Part shown: positions 43,166-55,161 of the stretch, in pieces
Position numbering within the stretch: position 1 is the stretch's first letter
How the letters are laid out: every line of letters starts with the position of its first letter
From: Anastatus disparis
Taxonomy: Eukaryota > Arthropoda > Insecta > Hymenoptera > Eupelmidae
Length of the DNA: 64,000 nucleotides
Assembly: GCA_017163975.1 (NCBI GenBank)
Contig: JAFFSR010000307.1
Span: 2,181,001-2,245,000, forward strand
Reading direction: 5' to 3'
The notes under the pieces: generated by a model
What the model was told of the DNA's origin: nothing
The model's input: only the letters and a program-made list of their open reading frames with translations
The model's database searches: none
Translations under genes and position numbers: made by a program

Positions 43166-45800
43166 ATGAGTTACGAATGTAAATATTGTAGTGCTTTATT
43201 TCGGAAAGAAGAAATAAAAAAGTTCAATTGTTGTCAACAAGGGAAAGTTATTTTATCACCATTAACTAAATAAAATGAAAAATTGAAATATTTATTATTA
43301 CATGATAGTGTTTTTAAAAATTTGATTAGATATTATAATAATTTATTTAGTTTTACAACTTTTAATGCAAATGTCATTCAAAACCATGGAAAAGCTATAT
43401 ATAATTTAAAAATTCAAGGACAAATTTGTCATACAGCACCTAATACATTAATTTCTACTAACGACACAACGTACATAAAATCTACATCTGGACAGTTATA
43501 TATTTACGATAATACAGTAGCAATTGAAAAATAATTAAAAACTAATGAAAAATTAACAAAAAAACTTATGTTAATTTTAACAGAGATAATGAATGATGAT
43601 CCCATGGCTAAGAATTACAAAAGCTTACATCAATTATTAAATATACAAAATATTCCAAATTATAAATTGTATTTTATGCGAAAAAATTATAAACAACAAC
43701 GTCGTTATAATAAGCCACTAACTTCGGAATGTGGTGTTATCATAGTATCTAATCTAGGAATTCCAGATAATTATAATCTTTGCGTATATCCGAAATTATC
43801 TTCTGAAGATGGAATTACTCATACTTATTTAAATAAATTATCTCATCACGTGGATTCAATGGTTTTTCCTTTAATGTTTCCAGCAGGAGATTTAGGTTGA
43901 AGTATAGGATATAAAAAAATGAAAATATTGAAAATAATGATTGTCTTACAATACTACAATATTATTTATATAGAATCCATTGGAGACCAAATTTAAAAAA
44001 TTTTAACCCTATTTTATATTGTGGAAGATTAACACAACAATACATAATACATGCATATGTGATGGTTGAAAGTAATAGAATGAATTTTGTTAGAAATAAT
44101 TAAAAACAGTTACGCATAGAATGTTATCAAGGTTTATTAGATCACGTAATAAATAGTGCTTCAAATGTTTCAACAAATTTTGAAAACAAAGAGAGAATTG
44201 GAAATCTTCTTATTTTACCCTCATCATATATTGGTAGTCCAAGATATATACAGCAATATTATCAAGATGCCATGGCAATAATGAGAACAGTAGGGAAATT
44301 AGACTTATTCATAACAATAACATGTAATCCCAAATGGAAAGAATTAAAAAAAATTTTTTCAATTTTCTAGAAGGGACAACTCTCAATGACATATCAAATA
44401 TCACAGTAAGATTATTTTATCTAAAATTCAAAATGTCATTGAATGATATTATAAAAAACGAAATTTTTGGTCCTGTTATAGCTCATGTATTTTCGATTGA
44501 ATTCCAAAAAAGAGGGTTACCTCACGTGCATATTATTATAACATTACATCATAATCATGTAATATTAACTCCAGAAAATATTGATAAATATATTTCAGCA
44601 GAAATACCTTCATCAGAAAATAAATACTTACAAAAATTAGTAATTAAACACATGTTACATGGACCACATACAGATAAATCACCTTGTTACGATAAAAATA
44701 AAACTATATGTAAAAAAAATTCCCAAAATCATTTAATGAAATTACAATAGTTGAAGAAAACAAATATCCACAATACAAAAGAAGAAATAATATTTTAGAT
44801 AATCATACGTATAATTTAAAAAATAATAAAAAAATTATAAAAGTTGATAATTCAATCGTAGTTCCTTACAACAGTTTTTGTAAGCAAAATATAATGCTCA
44901 TATCAATACTGAACTTTGTATGTCAATACAAAGTATAAAATATATTCATGATTATAATTATAAAGGTGTAGATAAAGCTTACTGTAAAAAAAAACAAGAT
45001 AAAATTAAAGAAAATAATAAAGATGATGTTTATGATGAAATAACTCAATACATAGATGGAAGATATTTAAGTCCAATGGAGGCCGCATGGAGATTACAAG
45101 AATTTACACTTTGCGGTAGAAGTCATACAGTATTAAGATTGAATATCCATACAGAAAATCAACAAAAAATAATTTTTGATGAAAATGATATACATTTAGC
45201 ATTAAACAAATACGAAACAACATTGACCGCATGGTTTAAATTAAATAAAAAAGATGATTTTGCTAAAAAAATTAAATATGTTAATATACCACAATATTAT
45301 ATTTTTTATTCCAAGACTAAATCTTGGATTAAGAGGAGGTCACGTATCTCTGTCCTTTTCTAATCAAAGCATTGAGTCTTTTACAAAAACTAATAACTTT
45401 ATCAAAAAATGAAGAGAAAGCCGCATCTCGTATCAAAAAAAGCAATATTTTCTTTGATGAGAAAGAATTAATTTTATTGCTTTGTTTTCAAGGAAACCTT
45501 GAAAAATTTAAATCATAGAGGTTAGGTTGAGCAATTTGGTTTTTCAAGGGTTTCTTGAAAATGAAGCAATAAAATTAATTTTTCTTATCAAAGAAAATAT
45601 TGCTTTTTTTGATACAAGATGCGGCTTTCTCTTCATTTTTTGCTAAAGTTATTAGTTTTTGTAAAAAAATAATTTCTTTGATTAGAAAAGGACAGAGATA
45701 CGTGACCTCCTGTTAAAAGATCAAAATTTAGAAAAAATCTAGCCATTATTAGATTAAATGTAGTGCTACAGGCGAAGGGAACCATGGTTTTATTTTAAAT
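43166..45800 (+). pseudogene. Helitron Rep (Helitron-like N domain), helicase absent, disabled
   Basis: Starts MSYECKYCSALFRKEE, the zinc-binding head of Helitron proteins, then reads through several stops and frameshifts: a TAA at 43271-43273, more near 43532, 43898 and 44101, and a break near 44368. Diagnostic blocks are IHTAY-like YIIHAYVMVESNRMNFVRN, KQLRIECYQGLLDH, LPSSYIGSPRYIQQYYQDAM, LFITITCNPKW, and the HUH nuclease motif in RGLPHVHIIITL (His codons at 44523 and 44529). The catalytic tyrosines are in KYIHDYNYKG (about 44938). The frame runs through DGRYLSPMEAAWRLQEF to KTKSW, where a TTAA MITE is inserted, and resumes briefly after 45716. No SF1 helicase follows. Confidence 0.85.
45329..45716. 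mobile_element. TTAA-flanked palindromic MITE in the Helitron gene
   Basis: TTAAGAGGAGGTCACGTATC on the left faces GATACGTGACCTCCTGTTAA on the right. Arms of about 185 bp pair closely, with the axis near 45520 and an interior ATGAAGAGAAAGCCGCATCT block and its complement. TTAA at both edges. Confidence 0.9.
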
Positions 45801-46028
45801 GATTGTATAAAAAAAATGAAATAATTTTAATTAATTTTAACAAATTTTAAAATAACTTAAAATTATTATTATTAATTTCATATAATTATTTAAAATAAAA
45901 AAAAACCAACGCGCCGTAATACTATACATTTTTTATTATTCAATTTATATTATAAATTATTAATTGTAAGGTATTATTGACACTTCGGGTGGTGTGGAAA
46001 TCTGTCTGAACAAATATATAATTAATAT
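45801..46028. other. AT-rich spacer
   Basis: No feature recognised. The Helitron homology fades out at its left edge. Confidence 0.45.
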
Positions 46029-47830
46029 CACAGGCCCACAAAAAAAACTAAAGTGTCTGTGCAATTGACCAGACCTATATATTCTCATGTATTTTTCGAC
46101 GCTGAATCCGAATTTGCAATAAAAAAGTAGGGTCCAGCTACTTTTTTATGGGGTTTTGCTCGAAAAACTTCATTTTTTACGGGTTTTTCATGGTTTTTTT
46201 TTATTTAAAAAAAATAAAGGGAAATTTTATATTTTTGACTTCAGAATCGAATTTTACGGGAAAAAATACATAGAAAACCATGTTTTGAATTTTTTTTCAC
46301 AGAAATTTCAACCCACCATACGGCGATGAAAAGGCAGAAAATCGCGAAAAGTGAAAATTTGCTTCTTATTGGATTAAAATGACATTAAAATCAAGTTTCA
46401 CGATTTCAAACCGATTTATAAACATTGAAAATACTATACTGAGGGTTTTTGAGGTTGCTGATCACGAATTTTAAGTCATTTTTTTCAAAAAACAACTCCT
46501 AGTCGGCGTAAGTGGACAATAAACGTGATAAATTAATATTTTTTTCAAAAACTCGATGTTTTAGATGTTTTAGATATTGTTCTAGAGGTTTTCCACTACA
46601 TAAATCACAAAACTAGAACCTTTTTCGATTTTTGATCATAAAATAAGACTTAGAACTTATGTATAGCGATATTCATAAGCTCCATTATAATATTTTTAGC
46701 TTCTTTTGAGAAGTGCCTTAGAGTTTTAATGGGTTAATCAATTGAGTTTGTAGAATTTTCGCTAATACTTCGCAACTTCGATAGTGAGATGTTGGATACT
46801 AGCTATTGGCGATATCTATTTTTATTTTTTTCTTCCAAAAACATATTTTAAATGAAGTTTTAAAGTGTTTTACGCTTACGCACACGTTTCTCGTCAAATG
46901 ACCGGCGTAAAGGATTTCTGACACGCTTTTGACCTCTTTTTAAAGATGTTTCTCTCTTCATCATCCAGCAGTAATCTGCCAACATATTTATAGCCCATCA
47001 TCCTTAAAATCTGCGTTCAAATTCCTTCAAGTCTTGGTGAAACCTTTCTCCTTGCTCTCCACTAAAGTCTCCGTTGTTCTCAGGAAATTGATCAATATGT
47101 GAATCAAGGAAATGAAGCTTCAAGTTCATTAGGCAGCCCAGTTTTTCAAAGTTGCGTATCATTTTTTTTACAATAATTTTGTAATTTACGTCTTTAGTGC
47201 TACCCAAAAATTTTGTTGATACATCTTTAAAACTAGACCATGCTGCTTTCTCATCATCTTTCATAGTTCTTTCAAAGTTTTCATCTCAAATAGAGTACGA
47301 ATTTCAGGTCCATCAAAAATACCTGCGCTTAGTTTACCATCTGTTTTGTGGTGAAATACTTGGCTCAAATATTCGTAGCATTCCCCATTTTGGTCTAATG
47401 CCTTGACAAATTGTTTCATTAAACCAAGCTTTATGTGAAGAGGTGGTATCAAAATTTTGGACGAATTCACAAGTGGCTCTTTTACAATATTTTGTTTTCC
47501 AGGTCCAAATGACTCTCTTATTGGTCAAGTTTTCTTTTTGTAGTGGTTTTCCCTATCTCTACTATCAAACATACACAAATAACAAGGATATTTTGTAAAT
47601 CCAGATTGTTGTCCTAGTATCATAGATAAAATTTTTAAGTCTCCACATATTAGCCATTTATGTTCCTCGTATTTTATTTTTGACAAAACCAATTCAATGT
47701 TTGAATACTCTTCTTTAAGCATAGTTGAATGCGCTAATGGTATAGAAGCGTACTTATTTGTGTTATGAAGAAGGACTGCTTTAAGGCTCCGCCAACACGA
47801 ATCAATGAACAGGCGCCAATCCTCAGGTTT
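46029..47830 (-). pseudogene. Uncharacterised transposon protein, diverged copy 3 (5'-truncated)
   Basis: The same family as the palindrome genes. It has the same outer terminus CACAGGCCCACAAA at 46029, diverged 3' non-coding sequence, and a minus-strand coding part (about 47830-46870). Readable blocks are LKEEYSNIELVLSKIKYEEH, MILGQQSGFTKYPCYLC, SSKILIPPLHIKLGLMKQF, DGPEIRTLFEMKT, HIDQFPENNGDFSG and ERFHQDLKEFERRF. Several frameshifts break it. It keeps the base that both palindrome copies lack, so it is the reference for that deletion. Homology ends abruptly at 47830, where gag sequence begins. Confidence 0.8.
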
Positions 47831-49400
47831 GCTTCTTAAAATTCCTTTGACGTTTAGCAGACTTCCTTCGAGGCAATTTAAGCGGTGCAGGTCCTTGTAC
47901 GTTGTTCTCGCTAAACCTCTGCTGCTTTACAAATGCCTCAGTAAGTTTAGTCAACTGAGTCATTAATGCACTAATCATTTTGACTATGTTAGCCTGATCA
48001 TTAGCAGCTTGTTCCTCCTGTATTACTGCTATTTGTACTGCATTGTCTTTGACCTTATTCGTTGGCCTATAAGCTACGTCAGGTAACAGTGACTACTCGG
48101 GTGGAGGAGGTGGTCTATAGACTCTCTCCACCTCGAGTATCAATTCAGCTTCTACAGTTTTTTCTAACAAAGATTCGATGTCCGTAACTTCATCTCTTCA
48201 AACCATACGTTGAATTTCTGGTAAGAGGTTACGGTGCAATAAATCAAGCTGCTGATTAATATCAGGTAACGGAACTTGTTTTAAAATTATAAATTGTAAG
48301 CATATAATATAATCTCTTGTGTACGTGCATTAGCTTCTGCTAACAATCTCTGTTGGAAACGTCTACTATATCCATACCATCGTGATGCAGCTTTTTTAAA
48401 TTGAGCTCACGTGTTCCACGAATGTCTATTATCTCTATACCACGTGGCTGCTACGTCTGATAACAGTTCGGAGAGCGAGGATAATAAATCACTTTCGCTA
48501 AGTTTAGCCAGCGCTCGACACTCCTCAACTCTAGTTAAAAAGAGGTTTATACTTTGGCCTTGCTCACCAGAAAATGTAACATTCCAGCGGCGCACTATGT
48601 GACCTACGTCTGTATTTTTATTTGCATTTGCTGGACGGTCACTCTGCCTGGTCAGATTAGCGTTATCCATCGCACTGTTTGCAGTGTGAGGGGTCCCTCC
48701 CCCCTCGACTGTACGTGCTCCTGCCGTACCAGTTGGTAAATTATCATGGTTTCTATAATTTCGCTGATCTGTACCTGCATTGTTGTTTGCTTGGCTATTT
48801 AATGGGCTACCACTATTATTGTAATTTATACTAAATGTATCACGAAAAGCCACGTGCTGTTCATTACTTTTATTTGCTTGGTGGTTTTCTCGACTAGGTG
48901 TTTACCCACCTGCGGCCTGATCGAACAGATGTGTGCTTGAGGATGTTGGTGTCGAAAGTACTTCAACTTTTTGTGCTAAAGAATTCACTGTAGTTGACAT
49001 TCCTTCCATCCTAGAAGACACCTCTTTCATCTGGTTGTGCATGGCGGTAAGATAATTTATCAGTTCTCTTGGTACGTTAGAGACATCTAGTGCTATTTCA
49101 CTTCTTTGTTGCGCGTTGGGATTCTCAAGTACCACCTGATCGTTACGCATTTCGTTTTGCGTAATATTGCTTAACGTAGCATTTAAATTTTTCACCACCG
49201 TTTCATCATTGCGCAATACGATGAGTGGATATTTTTCGTTTAGATCCACATTATCATCATAGATCGTAGATCCTGTCTTTTTAAAAGTAGTTCTTTCGAT
49301 GAACTCTTTCCTGACCGTCGCGTCGCCATTTCGCTTTCTTCAGGGTTAGACTGTTCGAAGTCCACTGCCGTATAATTGCCTTACAGCCATTGCACTAATC
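47831..49400 (-). pseudogene. gypsy-type gag, several stops
   Basis: A retrotransposon capsid gene, minus strand. The start is near 49345 (MATRRSGKSSSKELL), with a frameshift before the 49249 frame. Then come a coiled-coil-like region (MHNQMKEVSSRMEGMSTTVN) and a TAA at 48900-48902. The capsid core follows: VGHIVRRWNVTFSGEQ, INLFLTRVEECRALA, and WYRDNRHSWNT. A stop at about 48407 replaces what is likely Trp. Beyond it AQFKKAASRWYGYSRRF, DLLHRNLLPEIQRMV and a proline-rich VYRPPPPPE segment can be read with two more stops, ending in a basic tail. No CCHC knuckle, protease or pol is left: the element is cut at 47830 by copy 3. Described only; it is clearly defective. Confidence 0.85.
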
Positions 49401-50952
49401 GGTGTGACTGTTCGAAAGGTAACCCTTCTTGCTTCAATTCTAATGTTTGAAGCGAATCTATTAGGTCATCTTCTGACAAGCATGTTGCCCATTTATAGAC
49501 TTTTATAGTGGCAGCTTTGTGATTTTTGTTGACCGTTATCTATTGTGTAACCATTTTGACAAATATCTTCTTTCTTGATGTATTTTCTATTTATAGTAGT
49601 CGCACGCAGTTTCACTAACGCTCGCTGTGTGTGTGTGTACGCACGTTTATTTTATAAAGAAAATTATATTACTGATCGTTTGTATATGGTTATACTAGAA
49701 CCCTATACATACGTATCAGAAAAACTTTACTAAATATGCATTAATTAAAAATTAATCGTTTTGATTTTTGGATTCATACTAGAATTTCCAGTAATTATAA
49801 TTAATTTATTAAATTAAAAATGCAATATATTACTAAACAAAATTTTGTAATATTAGACAATTTATAATACAAAGTATTAATATATATGACTAAATCCAAA
49901 AATCTGTGCGTTCTTAAACTTTTGTTAAAATGCATACCTAGCTGTGTAGGGACAATTCATTTATTATACATGTGTATTTAACGTGTAGTGTAGAAACCAA
50001 TTTTAATTTAAATTTAAAGTCTTCGAGAAAATTCTAAAATTTCTCCACAACACACACAGCGCCAGTCAATTGCCGCGCTATAAGTTGGCAGTCGTTGATG
50101 AGAGAGAATATATAAAACCAAATTTTCCACTATGTGTAAAAATAAAAATTTGAAATTTCACTTATTATGCGAGAAAAAAAATTTTCTAGCCCTTTAATAT
50201 GTATTAAAAAAAATTTTTATTTTTATTCAATCAAATATTATATTAAAATACAAAAAAAAAATTTAATGTTAATGATATTAAATTATCCTATATTAAAAGG
50301 TTATTTTTCAACTAGATTAATTTCAACTTCCTCGCCAGCTGAAATCAATGTTTCTCTCTCACCATAAAAATTTGTAATATACTATTAACGACCTGATCGG
50401 TAAGAGGGTAACACACAACGGCGGACTATTCTAATTCTTAGGAAAATTCAACTGCCTGTTCGCTTTTACACCTAAAGCGAACTATAAGGCATACAAAGTT
50501 ATGTCTTTTATCTCTGTCACTATGCTATTAAAGCGCAAGAATGTCTGCACGTTAAGCAAAGAAATTGAAATTTTCGCTGGGACACGTGGGGACACAAATT
50601 TGTAACAGCTAAACGACAAAAAATTTTAATTGATACCAAGCAATTTTTCGAGAAAAAGGAAATTTAATATTAATTTTATTTTACGAAACGTAAAAAAAAA
50701 ATTTAACGTCAATTTTAAATTTATTTATCTTTGATTAAAAATAATTTGATTTCCAAAAGAAAAAATTTTTTTGACACATGCTATTTTAAATATAAAACTT
50801 TAGCTACAGGTACACGCCATCTTTAATACAAAGTCCTTTATGAACAACGCGAAAGTCTACTTGTGTCGACGCCAGCTACGCGCTCGACGCCATTTGCAAA
50901 TTTCAATTTATTAGACGATGCGTGCAAGCCTGATCCCGTTGACGCATCTATT
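49401..50952 (-). other. Untranslated leader of the gypsy-type element and AT-rich sequence
   Basis: Lies between the primer-binding site and gag. No credible reading frame; several poly-A/T runs. The unusual length (about 1.5 kb) could include an unrecognised insertion. Confidence 0.5.
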
Positions 50953-50964
50953 CGTTGGGCGCCA
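50953..50964 (-). promoter_or_regulatory. Primer-binding site, tRNA-Lys type
   Basis: Three bases beyond the LTR edge, the minus strand reads TGGCGCCCAACG. This is complementary to the 3' end of insect tRNA-Lys (ending CGTTGGGCGCCA), the usual minus-strand DNA primer of several gypsy-group elements. The match stops after 12 bases. Its place fixes the LTR at 50968-52287 as the 5' LTR and the element orientation as minus. Confidence 0.85.
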
Positions 50965-50967
50965 TTT

Positions 50968-52287
50968 TGTAACAGTAATTTACTACACGTTACAAAAGAA
51001 ATTAGATTTTTTAATTCCAATTTAACTTTAACTAAGTCTATGTATTTTTGTTAGAATACGGAGCTGCTAGAATTTATATTAACTATGATAAACTAGCAAC
51101 AGACTCCGGTAAAGCTAGTTAGTATGTTAGATTGATGTGCGACGGAACATTTTTCCATCAGCTCGTCGCTGCGCGTCTCTCTCTCTCTTACCTGATCGAG
51201 AGACGCGATGCCGCTAGCGCAGTTTTCCTTCGTGAGGCAGGTTCCAAAATACGTTATATTAAACTATATGATATAACGTAACTAATTAATTTACACCTGC
51301 TCACAAGGACCGCGGAGGCGTCGGAGTAAGCAACGGGAAATATATATTTTATGTTAAATATAGTCAGGCAATATAAATTAGTTGAAAGCACGTTTTAATA
51401 GAAAACAAAACTAATTTATTATAAGAAAAATATAAATATAAAGATAAGATATGAATTAAACAGAAATGGAATAATGTAATATATGAAAAATAATGTACGC
51501 GTCTAATGAGAGAGTGAGCAAAGGGAGGGCGCGTCGCGAACTAAATGATACTCGCTTATGACGCTGATCGGTTATATAACCGATGATACAATATACCTGA
51601 ACAAGTATCTCTCGAGAAAGAGATACTTGGATATCGCACAGTATAATCATACTTACAATAACGCACTGGCCAGCTTACCTAATTACCTACGTGCACGTAG
51701 ACACCGCTCGCCCGTTACTGTAGCTTCTCCCCTGTACGTAACCAATACGTAGATGCTCTAGACTAGGTCGGTGGAAGACGTCTCTTCCCGATCCTTGAAT
51801 TCCGCTGAGCTCTGCCAACGTGGTTGCCTGGACGTGGATCGGTGGAATCCTATACACGCCGATCAACGTATTTGCTGGCACTTGATGGCTGAGCGCTAAG
51901 ACGCGCGAAAAGCGGTCAAGCAAAACTCTACAAAAAGAATTTCTGAGAGTGGCAACTTACAAATATAATATAATACGCAAGTCGGTATAAACTCACGACT
52001 TTTAATTAAGACAATGTCTCGCTGTATCAAATGCGAACTTAGTCTACCGTATTATATGACCACGTGGTGGAATTCTCTAATAAGCACAGCGCGGCTTAGG
52101 TTTCGTGCTAACGCAACGGTAGCCGGAAACTCTCTCAAGCGCCTCACGGCCGGCGTGCTTCTCTCTCGCGTGCCGGTCGTCAAGATACGCACTTATTTAC
52201 TCGTCTTAGACGAGATGTATGACCGAGCATTCATCCTATTTCAATACCTAAGCGCGCAAGATTCAAACACGGTAAAATACCGTTACG
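50968..52287 (-). repeat. 5' LTR of the gypsy-type element (1.32 kb)
   Basis: Very similar to the solo LTR at 11399-12719 and of the same length. It ends TGTTACA next to the primer site. At its 5' edge (52287) the first base is changed, reading CGTAACGG for TGTAACGG, and the flank is polymerase coding sequence rather than ATAT. A GC-rich stretch, (CT)n tract (51175-51188) and GGACCGCGGAGGCGTCGG (near 51306) are shared with the other copies. It inserted into the Polinton-type polymerase gene. Confidence 0.88.
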
Positions 52288-53934
52288 GTCTTCGATATGT
52301 CAAGCACGCAAAGTCCAATGTAGATAGGCTTTCTAATAGCGATCGATGTTCGAGCAAGTTGTACTGCAACGAGATTTTCATCAAAGATTGAACTGCGAAA
52401 ATTAGGTTTAGCGATTAATGCCTCTGCACCATAACGTCCACTTATTAACAAGTTTGACGTCGACTCATTTTCTCTAATTTTCCATTGTTTTGTCGTATAC
52501 CGCATTAATCATGAGTTTAAAAAACAATTTTTCAAACTAATTTTGTGCTCCTTTCCTCTTCTATAATGTAGACATAGCGTTTTGTGTCATGCAGAGTAGT
52601 TAAAAGTTTCTTCTGCTTTTTACCACGAGGAACTTCATGATCTGAACACAAAGGGAGATCTTTATGTCCATCGTGTAACGTTACTGGATAATCTAAATCT
52701 ACTTTTAAGATGAAACCGACATCTAAATCATCTGGAATATTAAGTGAATTTTTCTCAATGAAATTGCGAGCCTATTTGAGATCATTGATCGGTAGATACT
52801 CTGTCATAGCCCATCCATGCAGATTATTGGCAGCATAATACATAAGATATTTCTCTTCTTCATTAGGATTGTAGTCTTTACCCATGAATTTGTTATTTGT
52901 TTTTGCATACCTGCTACGACATTGACTAACACCACCTTCTATACCTTTTTCAATAAACATTAGTATGTCTATATGTTTTATGAGTTTAAGTTGAACTTTT
53001 GTATATGTTAAGATAGCATCCCATGTTAAGAAGGGGCCAAACTATCTGTCTTTGTCTAATAGCGTTTTTTTATCATTTATGTAAACACTATCCGGTATAA
53101 CAAGAAAAATATTAAAAATAAAAAAAAAACTTTTTAATGTACCACGTTTTTATAATGAACCAAAAAGTATAAAATAATGTGTAATAAAATGAAAAATGAA
53201 TAATGATTTGAAATAAAAAAAACGTGGGGCGCATGTTTATTATTATGTATTGTATGCGCCCCACGTTTTTTTTATTTCAAATCATTATTCATTTTTCATT
53301 TTATTACACATTATTTTATACTTTTTGGTTCATTATAAAACGTGGTACATTAAAAAGTTTTTTTTTTTTTTTAATATTATTTTATACTTTTTAGTTCAAT
53401 TAAAAAACGTGGTAGATTAAAAATTTTTTTATTTAAATATTATCTTATACATTTTGGTATTATTATTATTATTAATAATATTATTTATCGTGTTGTCCAA
53501 CAGTGCATATTATATAGCATATATATTGTTGTCAAGGGACTAAAACGTGTTTCATCTATTTTTTTAGAGAACACGTAATCACATGGTGAGTTTCCCGCCA
53601 TTTTGACGATAATGACGCCATTAGAAATTCAACCAAGATTTATTGTTTTATGCATTGTTAAACCATAAAATGAATAAAATACAGTCTCCAATTTTATATG
53701 TATAATAGAAAATGCTGTAATTTATGTCTAATTGCAATACATGACAAGTTAAAGAATTTTAAAAATTTTCGAAGATGGTTAGACACTAATGTTAAAAGTA
53801 TATCTATATATAAAATCTTCAAAATTTCAATTTTTCCAATATCTCCGTATATAATTGTATTAATATATTTTCGGTGGGAATATATATTTAATTATATTAT
53901 CCAACAATGCATGCAAAAATATAATATTGAATAT

Positions 53935-54125
53935 ATTAATATATTAATATATTTGATATATTAATATATTAATATATTAATATATTTGATATATTAATTA
54001 TTAATATATTTGATATATTAATATATTAATATATTTGATATATTAATATATTAATATATTACTATATTAATATATTACTATATTTGATATATTAATATAT
54101 TGATATATTAATATATTAATATATC
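53935..54125. repeat. ATTAATAT / ATATTTGAT satellite-like tract
   Basis: Roughly 190 bp of ATATTAATAT units punctuated by ATATTTGATATATTAAT. It is flanked on both sides by copies of an AAAATTTTCGAAGATG-TTAGACACTAATG block, so a larger unit of about 380 bp is duplicated with the tract between. Confidence 0.8.
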
Positions 54126-54377
54126 AAAAGAAGATTTTTAAAATTTTCGAAGATGTTTAGACACTAATGTTAAAAGTGTATCTATATATAAAATCTTCAA
54201 ATCTTCAATTTTGCCAACATCTCCGTATATGATTGAATATATTAATATATTGTTCGGTAGATATATATATTTTTTTTATAATATTGCATTGTCATCCAGT
54301 TCCGAGCTATATTTAAAATTTCAAGTCTCTAGCTCATCAGGAAGTTAGTTTACAATCGGTTGCAAAATTCGTACCGA

Positions 54378-54378
<1 letters not shown>

Positions 54379-54424
<46 letters not shown>
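54379..54424. repeat. (GACA)n microsatellite
   Basis: An uninterrupted run of about 11 GACA units, followed by an ACGTAGTAAA-type short repeat array to about 54500. Confidence 0.95.
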
Positions 54425-55161
54425 CCAAAGCGAGTTAATAAAAACGTAGTAACGTAGTAAAAACGTAGTAACGTAGTAAAATAGTAACGTAGTAATAGTA
54501 ATAAAAAATAGCAACCCCCGCTAGATATTAGTATAATAAGTAAATTTTGTAATAACAAACGAATTTTTTCACTGCGTAGTTTTCGAATAATTAGAGACCT
54601 ACCAAAAAAAGATAGGTTATATTCTAGATTGCTAGTAGGTCTCTAATTAGTCAAAAACTATGCGGTAAAAAATTTGGTTGTTATTACGAAATTTACTAAT
54701 TATACTAATATCTAGCGGGGGCTGCTATTTTTTTCTTGTTATACCGGATAGTGTTTACATAAATGATGAAAAACGCTATTAGACAAAGACAGATAGTTCG
54801 GCCCCTTCTTAAACCAGGAGTTGTGTAATAATATGCGGGATCCAATCCATATGCAGCAATACATGTAGACCTAAAGTTTTTAAAAATATCAGTCGAAAGC
54901 AGTACATCTGTCTTAAGATACAAATGCGAATATTCACCGAGTGTCATGATATCAAGTGTTTCCCATACACATTTGGCATGATCATAGTTGGCTTGAGCGA
55001 TATCACTCTCAGTGAGCTTACTGAAAAAATCATCTTTAGATGGCAGCTGCTCATCTTTCCACTTGTCGAAGGAACTTACATAATCATAAGAAAAAATGCC
55101 TTTCCTTAATAACAACTTAATTTGATTTGTTGAGTAACCACTCTTCTGAAATACTGAATTA

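Larger units (their letters stand above)
53108..54503. mobile_element. Secondary insertion inside the MITE (AT-rich, repeat-laden)
   Basis: Starts with a long palindrome at about 53115-53390: AACTTTTTAATGTACCACGT pairs with ACGTGGTACATTAAAAAGTT around a core ACGTGGGGCGCATG / CATGCGCCCCACGT type stem. A third partial ACGTGGTAGATTAAAA copy follows near 53408. The rest is AT-rich, with the block AAAATTTTCGAAGATG at 53761 repeated near 54138, a TTAATATA satellite and a GACA microsatellite. No coding frame is credible. Whether it is one element or several is unclear. Confidence 0.55.
53026..54812. mobile_element. TTAA MITE (copy of 35193-35581) split by a secondary insertion
   Basis: The left 80 bp (53026-53107, TTAAGAAGGGGCCAAACTAT onwards) and the right 310 bp (about 54504-54812) together match the MITE at 35193-35581. 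Between them sits about 1.4 kb of foreign sequence. TTAA at both edges; joining the polymerase across one TTAA restores its reading frame at the DNA level, so the boundaries are certain. Confidence 0.88.
52288..55150 (-). pseudogene. Polinton/Maverick-type family B DNA polymerase, disabled and split
   Basis: Protein-primed type B polymerase of large self-synthesising transposons. The upstream part (55150-54813) has LLLRKGIFSYDYV, FFSKLTESDIAQANYDHA and TLGEYSHLYLKTDVLL, ending GLDPAYYYTTPGL. The frame is cut by a TTAA MITE and resumes at 53025 with WDAILTYTKVQL and EGGVSQCRSRYAKTNN. Motif A reads YYAANNLHGWAM where the family has D-NNLYG, so a catalytic Asp is replaced by Ala and the Tyr by His. 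Motif B reads FKLMINAVYDKTMEN, also altered. Stops and a frameshift follow before KPNFRSSIFDENLVAV and KPIYIGLCVLDISKT, where the gypsy LTR starts. The C-terminal YxDTDS motif is not in the window. No integrase, ATPase or capsid gene was recognised nearby. Confidence 0.85.

Noticed and set aside
11399..52287. The two 1.32-kb repeats as paired LTRs of one 41-kb element
   Set aside because: They are separated by many unrelated elements and the first has its own flanking duplication, so it is a solo LTR.
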